A stretch of DNA of 64,000 bases, taken from positions 80,425 to 144,424 of the forward strand of contig CAYTGU010000001.1 of assembly GCA_964437505.1 (NCBI GenBank), in the 5' to 3' direction. Source of the DNA: JAHJDO01 sp964437505. Lineage in GTDB: Bacteria; JAHJDO01. Position 1 is the stretch's first letter. Every line of letters starts with the position of its first letter. Below the pieces are notes generated by a model that was given only the letters and a program-made list of their open reading frames with translations, ran no database searches and was not told the DNA's origin. Of the stretch, positions 59,407-64,000 are shown in pieces. The translations under genes were made by a program, and so were the position numbers.

Positions 59407-60498
59407 TCAATTCTTTCTTACCGAACTTTCTCTGATAATTAATTTTGCAGAGAGAACGATCCTTTCTACTTTTTTATCCGGCTTCTCTATCCTTTTTTGG
59501 AGAAGCCGAATCGCTTTTTCCCCTATCTCTTCTCTTGGCTGGCAGACAGTTGTTAAAGGGATTTTTAATTTGTATGTAATATCAGAATCGTCAAAACCAA
59601 CAAGCCCAATATCTTTCGGAACATTGAGCCCTGCTTCTTCAATCGCTTTAAAAGCGCCATATGCAAAAACATCATTGGCTCCAAAGAAAGCATCAGGCTT
59701 TTCATTCTCCAATAAATTTTTAGCCAGGGGATAAGCGTCCTCGTGAAATCTACCCTTGGAGAAAGAAACGAGGTTTTCATTATAGGAAAGGTTAAATTCT
59801 TTCAGGGCTCTCTTATAACCATTAAGTCTATCTCCTGTACTGGAACAATATGGTCCGCTAATAAAGGCAATTCTCCGATAACCTTGCTCAAGAAGATGAT
59901 TGGTAAGAGAATAACCCATTTCTTCATTATTGATAATTACACAATCAGTAGGATAATTTTTAAGATAACTGTCTATAAGGACATATGGAATGGATGCTTT
60001 CTCTATCTGACGCAGGAGATTTAAATTTACTTCTTCATACCTCTCACTCAAAAGCGGAGCAATAATTAAACCATCAACTTTTCTCTCCTGATAAAGCTGA
60101 ATATACTTCTTAAACTTTTGATAATTGTTGTCAGTATGACCAAGAAGAAGACTTCCTCCTGTCTGATAAACTTCTTCTTCTACTGTTCTGGCAACCTCTG
60201 CCCAGATGTATGGTTCCTTGAGATCACGAACAATAAGACCAAGGAGACCTGTTCTCTGGTGAAGTTTTTCAGGGGAAAGGAATGTCCCCTTTCCCTGAAT
60301 TCTGTATAGCAGTCCTTCAGCACTCAACTCTGAGATTGCTTTGCCAGTGGTTATTTTGCTTATATTGTATTCTTTGCATAGCTGAGATTCAGAGGGAATC
60401 TTATCTCCAGGCTTGAGTCTGCCAGATTTAATTTGATTCAGCACAATGCTTTTTAACTGATGATACTGTGGGATAAAGCTGTCTTTACTTATTATCAT
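59407..60498 (-). CDS. GntR-headed LacI-type sugar regulator (AraR-like)
   Basis: 363 residues. An N-terminal winged helix of GntR type (about 5-75, KPGDKIPSESQLCKEYNISK) is joined to a LacI/periplasmic-binding sensor (about 85-355, GLIVRDLKEPYIWAEVARTV; LVGFDDSDITYKL). Sensors of this type bind a sugar. A 20-base perfect palindrome overlaps the start codon, and no ribosome site precedes the ATG, so the message may be leaderless and autoregulated. It is the probable repressor of the minus-strand glycosidase operon. Confidence 0.92.
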   Translation of the reverse strand: MIISKDSFIPQYHQLKSIVLNQIKSGRLKPGDKIPSESQLCKEYNISKITTGKAISELSAEGLLYRIQGKGTFLSPEKLHQRTGLLGLIVRDLKEPYIWAEVARTVEEEVYQTGGSLLLGHTDNNYQKFKKYIQLYQERKVDGLIIAPLLSERYEEVNLNLLRQIEKASIPYVLIDSYLKNYPTDCVIINNEEMGYSLTNHLLEQGYRRIAFISGPYCSSTGDRLNGYKRALKEFNLSYNENLVSFSKGRFHEDAYPLAKNLLENEKPDAFFGANDVFAYGAFKAIEEAGLNVPKDIGLVGFDDSDITYKLKIPLTTVCQPREEIGEKAIRLLQKRIEKPDKKVERIVLSAKLIIRESSVRKN

Positions 60499-60511
60499 GT
60501 TAACATGATAA
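60492..60511. promoter_or_regulatory. Perfect 20-base operator palindrome at the regulator start
   Basis: TTATCATGTTAACATGATAA is its own reverse complement. It covers the start codon (60498-60496) and the likely -10 element of the regulator gene. It is a strong candidate operator for the GntR-type head. I saw no second full copy in the window. Confidence 0.7.
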
Positions 60512-60532
60512 CATATAGAATTATCGTGTCAA
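60505..60532 (-). promoter_or_regulatory. Promoter of the GntR/LacI regulator
   Basis: On the minus strand, TTGACA (60532-60527) and TATCAT (60510-60505) are 16 bases apart. The expected transcript start is about 7 bases after the -10, at or next to the A of ATG 60498. The -10 lies inside the palindrome. Confidence 0.6.
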
Positions 60533-62245
60533 GAAATTTTCTTGATATTTGTCAAGGCAATTTATAACGTCTTGTTTTTCGAGCCAGCCGCGTCTGGCGA
60601 CTCCAACGCCAAATTTGGCGAAATCCAGTTGTGAAATACTATGGGCATCTGTATTAATTGCAAACTTAGCGCCTCTTTTTTTTGCTTCTTGAAGATAAAT
60701 ATCAGGTAAGTCCAGGCGTTCAGGAAAGGCATTTATTTCAAGCGCAGTTTCCGTATCTGCTGCTGCTTTGATAATAGCGGAAATATCTATTTTATATCCT
60801 TCTCTTTTCCCAAGTAAACGGCCTGTGGGATGTGCAATAATATCAACATTCTTATTTCCCATAGCTTTTATAATTCTAGCTGTATTTACTTTTTCATCCT
60901 GAGAAAAACCAGTATGTATTGCTCCAATCACAACATCCAGGCTTTCCAATATATCATCGCTGAAATCAAGCTCTCCATTGATATGTATCTCAAGCTCAAT
61001 ACCTGATAATACCTGAAAGTTCCTATATTTATTATTTAATTCATCAATCTCCTTTTGTCGTTCTATGAGGTCTCCTTCATTTAGCCCCCCTGCAATCTTC
61101 AGGCTTTTGGAATGGTCGCATATTGCTATGTATTTATATCCTCTTTTTATTGCAGCTTCTGCCATTTCTTCTATAGAATTTGTTCCGTCACTCCAGTTTG
61201 AGTGAATATGTAAATCTCCTTGCAAGTTATCAATTTCTATTAATTTTGGGAGTGTGTCTGAAAGTCCTGCCTCAATCTCTCCGCGATCCTCTCTCATTTC
61301 AGGCCAGATATAGGGCATGCCTATACTTTTGAATATATCAATCTCCTTTATACCGCCGATTTTCGCATGTTGTTTATTGCTCTTTCCTCGTTTAAAAACG
61401 CCGTATTCATTAATTTTAAGACCCTTTTTAATACCTAATTCTCTTATTCTTATGTTGTGAGCCTTTGACCCTGTAAAGTAATGAAGCGCCGCACCAAAGG
61501 AATCTGTTTCGACAACCCGTATGTCTACCTGTCTTCCGCCCTCAATTCTAACACTTGAACGCGTGCTTCCTTTTGCCAGTATTTGGTTAACCTGATGCAA
61601 TGTTGTAAAAGCATCCATTACTTTAGCCGGCTTATCCGATGCAACCAGTATATCAATATCTCCGATTGTCTCCCGGCGTCTGCGCAAGCTGCCTGCAATA
61701 CTGATGGTATGTACAGCGGGAACTTTTTTAAGTAGGCTGATTATATTTTCCGCAATTAGTTCTGCCTCGTATATGGGAATTCGTTCTTTTGTTTCTTGTA
61801 GGATTTTAATTCCACGGATAATATTTTCTTCCTTTTTTTCTCCCATACCCGGAAACTTTGCCAGTTTATGCTCTGTAACTGCTTTTTCAAGCTCTTCAAT
61901 ACTTGTTATACCTAATTCTTTGTAGATAAGAGCAACTGTTTTAGGCCCGACACTTGATATATTCAACATCTCCAGTAATCCGGAAGGCACGCTTTTTTTA
62001 ATTGTCTCATATTCAGCAAGTTTTCCTGTTTGTATAAGCTCTGATATTTTTCCGGCAATTCCATCTCCAATGCCTGCTATGTTTGCCAGCTTGCCATTAA
62101 TGTAGATATCTTTAATAGGTTGAGATAGTTCTTCGATTACCTGTGCAGCTTTTCTGTAAGCTCTTATTCTAAATGGATTTTCAGTCTTAATCTCCAGAAT
62201 ATCGGCTATAGAATGGAATATTTCAGCAATCTCTCTATTATTCAC
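60521..62245 (-). CDS. polX: DNA polymerase/3'-5' exonuclease PolX
   Basis: 574 residues. The N-terminal pol-beta-type part (about 1-315) has helix-hairpin-helix motifs (LANIAGIGDGIAGKISELI near 54-72; FPGMGEKKEENI) and the nucleotidyltransferase site AGSLRRRRETIGDIDILVA (about 190-208). The C-terminal PHP domain (about 340-574) has DLHIHSNWSDGTNS and the metal-binding IAHPTG and NAFPERLDL segments. The enzyme fills and trims gaps in base excision repair. It overlaps ispF by 4 bases. Confidence 0.94.
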   Translation of the reverse strand: MNNREIAEIFHSIADILEIKTENPFRIRAYRKAAQVIEELSQPIKDIYINGKLANIAGIGDGIAGKISELIQTGKLAEYETIKKSVPSGLLEMLNISSVGPKTVALIYKELGITSIEELEKAVTEHKLAKFPGMGEKKEENIIRGIKILQETKERIPIYEAELIAENIISLLKKVPAVHTISIAGSLRRRRETIGDIDILVASDKPAKVMDAFTTLHQVNQILAKGSTRSSVRIEGGRQVDIRVVETDSFGAALHYFTGSKAHNIRIRELGIKKGLKINEYGVFKRGKSNKQHAKIGGIKEIDIFKSIGMPYIWPEMREDRGEIEAGLSDTLPKLIEIDNLQGDLHIHSNWSDGTNSIEEMAEAAIKRGYKYIAICDHSKSLKIAGGLNEGDLIERQKEIDELNNKYRNFQVLSGIELEIHINGELDFSDDILESLDVVIGAIHTGFSQDEKVNTARIIKAMGNKNVDIIAHPTGRLLGKREGYKIDISAIIKAAADTETALEINAFPERLDLPDIYLQEAKKRGAKFAINTDAHSISQLDFAKFGVGVARRGWLEKQDVINCLDKYQENFLTR

Positions 62246-62721
62246 AGTCCCTTAACATGCAGACTAATGATCGCCTGTGCACCAATAGCTTTTTCTTCTC
62301 CTATTGGTCCGAGTTGTTCATATGTTTTAGCTTTTATGCTTATTTTATCTTTTCCAGTGGCTAATGCTTTTGCAATTTTCGATTTCATACTATCAATATA
62401 AGGAGCCATCTTGGGCTTTTCTGCAAATATGATGGTATCAATATTGTTAATTTCAAGATTTTCCATTCGTAGGATAGGATCCATTTCTTCAAGGAATTTA
62501 AGGCTGGAGATGCCCTCAAAAAGCGGGTCATCATCCGGGAAATGTTGTCCAATATCACCCTTATTTAATGCGCCGAGAATCCCATCGCATATAGCATGAA
62601 CCAGAACATCCCCGTCAGAGTGCCCTTTTAGTCCAAATATAAAAGGGATCTTCACTCCGCCTATAATAAGGTCGCGGTTTATAACTAATCTGTGTATATC
62701 ATAGCCTATTCCAACTAGCAT
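62242..62721 (-). CDS. ispF: 2-C-methyl-D-erythritol 2,4-cyclodiphosphate synthase
   Basis: Fifth enzyme of the non-mevalonate isoprenoid pathway. It has 159 residues. VGIGYDIHRLV (about 3-13) holds the metal-binding Asp and His. GHSDGDVLVHAICDGILGAL (about 33-52) and GDIGQHFPDDDP follow. It overlaps the ispD stop by 7 bases. The pair ispD-ispF shows that the organism uses the MEP pathway. Confidence 0.96.
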   Translation of the reverse strand: MLVGIGYDIHRLVINRDLIIGGVKIPFIFGLKGHSDGDVLVHAICDGILGALNKGDIGQHFPDDDPLFEGISSLKFLEEMDPILRMENLEINNIDTIIFAEKPKMAPYIDSMKSKIAKALATGKDKISIKAKTYEQLGPIGEEKAIGAQAIISLHVKGL

Positions 62722-63392
62722 TTGTAATTCCCTCCAAGTAGTTTGAATTGTTTTTGATCTGTAATTTTTATATTCCCCTCAGAGCCTGGAACTATCCTGA
62801 CAGGGTGCTTTAATTGTTCCACTAATGAAGCATCGTCCGTTCCTGAAAACTTGTTTTTCTCAGCTTTTTGATATGCGGTTTTTATAAGACAATATCTAAA
62901 CACCTGAGGAGTTTGAACTCTCCATAAATTGGTTCTGTCAACAGTTCTTTCAATACAATTATCTTTAACCAGTTTTATTGTATCAAATAAAGGAAGTCCT
63001 ACTACAGCAGCACCATGCTTATGAGCAGTTTTTATTGATTTATCAATAAGCTCAGAAGTAATAAAGGGTCTTACTGCGTCATGAATCAATATAATGTCAG
63101 GCGCATTTTTAATACTCATAAGTCCCCTGTAAACTGATTCCTGTCTTGTTTTGCCTCCACAGACAATTCTTGAAACTTTTTTGATATTGTATTTTTGAAT
63201 CAGCAAACGCGACTTTTCTATATATTTTTTATCTGAAATCAGGATGATCTCATTTATGCATTTTGCTTTATCAAGTATGTTCAATGTATGAATGAGAACA
63301 GGTTTGGTATCTAAGGCAAGATACTGTTTTGGAAGGTCGGTTTTCATTCTTGCCCCGGACCCAGCATTGGGAACTAATGCACATACTCTCAT
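62715..63392 (-). CDS. ispD: 2-C-methyl-D-erythritol 4-phosphate cytidylyltransferase
   Basis: Third enzyme of the MEP isoprenoid pathway, which makes CDP-methylerythritol. It has 225 residues. The N-terminal nucleotide motif is VPNAGSGARMKTDLPKQYL (about 7-25); the common form has AAGxGxRM, so Asn stands for the first Ala here. ILIHDAVRPFI (about 100-110) and RTNLWRVQTPQVF (about 133-145) are the other signatures. The start overlaps the V-ATPase D stop by one base-shifted ATGA. Confidence 0.94.
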   Translation of the reverse strand: MRVCALVPNAGSGARMKTDLPKQYLALDTKPVLIHTLNILDKAKCINEIILISDKKYIEKSRLLIQKYNIKKVSRIVCGGKTRQESVYRGLMSIKNAPDIILIHDAVRPFITSELIDKSIKTAHKHGAAVVGLPLFDTIKLVKDNCIERTVDRTNLWRVQTPQVFRYCLIKTAYQKAEKNKFSGTDDASLVEQLKHPVRIVPGSEGNIKITDQKQFKLLGGNYKC

Positions 63393-64000
63393 TATTTTGC
63401 CCGCGCAATATCCTTGATCTTCATTAACCTGACAATGTTTGCAAGCTCAAGTTCGCTGAGCTTCATTGTAATGTAAGTTATTGTTTCTTCCAGATTTGGT
63501 ATTAAGATATATTCCAGCGCATTGACTCTTCTTCTGGTTTTCTTTAGCTCATCTGCTAGCAGATGTATGAGCTTTTCTGTTTCTGCCAGCTTCAGCATTT
63601 CAGGAAGAAGCGCGCTCAGCATGCTTAATGTAATATCTAAATCCGGAGAGGAATCTTTAAATCCATAGGAAAATGGATTCCCTGGTTTGCTTATTTCAAT
63701 GTGCGGCGCTTTTATATTGAGAACCGTTAGTCTTGATGAAAGAAATTCTGGCACCTCTTGAGGGTATTTTATTGCAGAGTATAATGATTCTTTATTTGTT
63801 CGGGAACATACTCCCAAATACAGATTAAAGATTTTTTTAAGTTCCTCGTCAACTTTCTTGCGAAGCTCTTTATTATGGTCCAGGAATATCATAAATCTGC
63901 GCATAAGTTCATCCTGCTTATCTTTAAGCAGTTTGTGTCCACGTTTTGCAAGCGCAAGTCTTCGCCTAAGATTCAACACCTCCATTCGCGTTGGATTTAC
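63392..64000 (-). CDS. atpD: V-type ATPase subunit D (5' end beyond the window)
   Basis: Central rotor shaft of the V/A-ATPase, which joins the A3B3 head to the ring. The frame is open to the right edge: before the first ATG (63985) the codons read VNPTR, which completes the family signature VNPTRME followed by LNLRRRLALAKRGHKLLKDK. The true start therefore lies past 64000. About 202 residues are visible, ending with the long C-terminal helix (about the last 60 residues). The stop overlaps ispD. Its expected partner, atpB, is at the other end of the window in the opposite direction. Confidence 0.95.
   Translation of the reverse strand, partial: VNPTRMEVLNLRRRLALAKRGHKLLKDKQDELMRRFMIFLDHNKELRKKVDEELKKIFNLYLGVCSRTNKESLYSAIKYPQEVPEFLSSRLTVLNIKAPHIEISKPGNPFSYGFKDSSPDLDITLSMLSALLPEMLKLAETEKLIHLLADELKKTRRRVNALEYILIPNLEETITYITMKLSELELANIVRLMKIKDIARAK

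Overview
The window looks like part of a chromosome from an anaerobic, AT-rich bacterium of an uncultured lineage. No rRNA or other strong marker is present, so placement is inference. The evidence for it is mixed: a V/A-type ATPase, a class III (anaerobic) ribonucleotide reductase, Hdr/Flx-type electron-bifurcation genes beside methylene-tetrahydrofolate genes, and a set of traits common in PVC-related groups (Lentisphaerae, Kiritimatiellota, Omnitrophota-like). Those traits are a prepilin-like protein with an H-X9-DG motif, DUF4838 and BNR-4 proteins, a LacI-type sensor with a GntR head, and URO-D-like proteins. Almost every gene is intact and tightly packed, and no stretch over 300 bases lacks a gene.

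Layout. 1-3702: V-type ATPase genes C (3' end only), F, A and B on the plus strand. 3812-14432 (minus): branched-chain amino acid operon ilvD-ilvB-ilvN-[DUF4838 secreted protein]-ilvC-leuA-M24 homologue. 14480-14655: tRNA-Asp and tRNA-Val. 14795-18503 (plus): dCMP deaminase, then nrdR-nrdD-redoxin behind a promoter with two NrdR boxes. 18530-22659: two exported proteins, tRNA-Pro, purH and a URO-D-like gene. 22813-39696 (plus): a large redox cluster holding two small HdrA-like flavoproteins, MvhD, folD, metV, metF, HdrC, a giant HdrA with a GltD-like domain inside it, a second MvhD and three Flx/Asr-type subunits. Three genes without an obvious redox role sit among these: a small exported protein, a glycosidase-like protein and a GAF-GAF-HD-GYP protein. 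39706-41164: tRNA-Met and purD. 41184-49885 (plus): AraC regulator and a sugar-acid catabolism cluster. 49967-50470: purE. 50462-60498 (minus): GntR/LacI regulator, prepilin-like protein, giant secreted glycosidase, beta-propeller proteins, FAD oxidoreductase and 2-hydroxyacid dehydrogenase, with three gene remnants among them. 60521-64000 (minus): polX, ispF, ispD and the V-ATPase D subunit, which runs off the right edge.

How the genes fit together. The redox cluster reads as a machine that couples NAD(P)H and ferredoxin to reduction of methylene-THF, the methyl branch of the Wood-Ljungdahl pathway, built from HdrA, HdrC, MvhD, Flx and MetV-MetF parts but with no HdrB in view. The two carbohydrate regions, each with its own regulator, suggest a scavenger of plant or algal polysaccharides that funnels uronate-like acids to a KDPG-type aldolase. 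The V-ATPase operon is split: C-F-A-B lie at one end and D at the other in opposite orientation, just as one inversion of about 60 kb would leave them.
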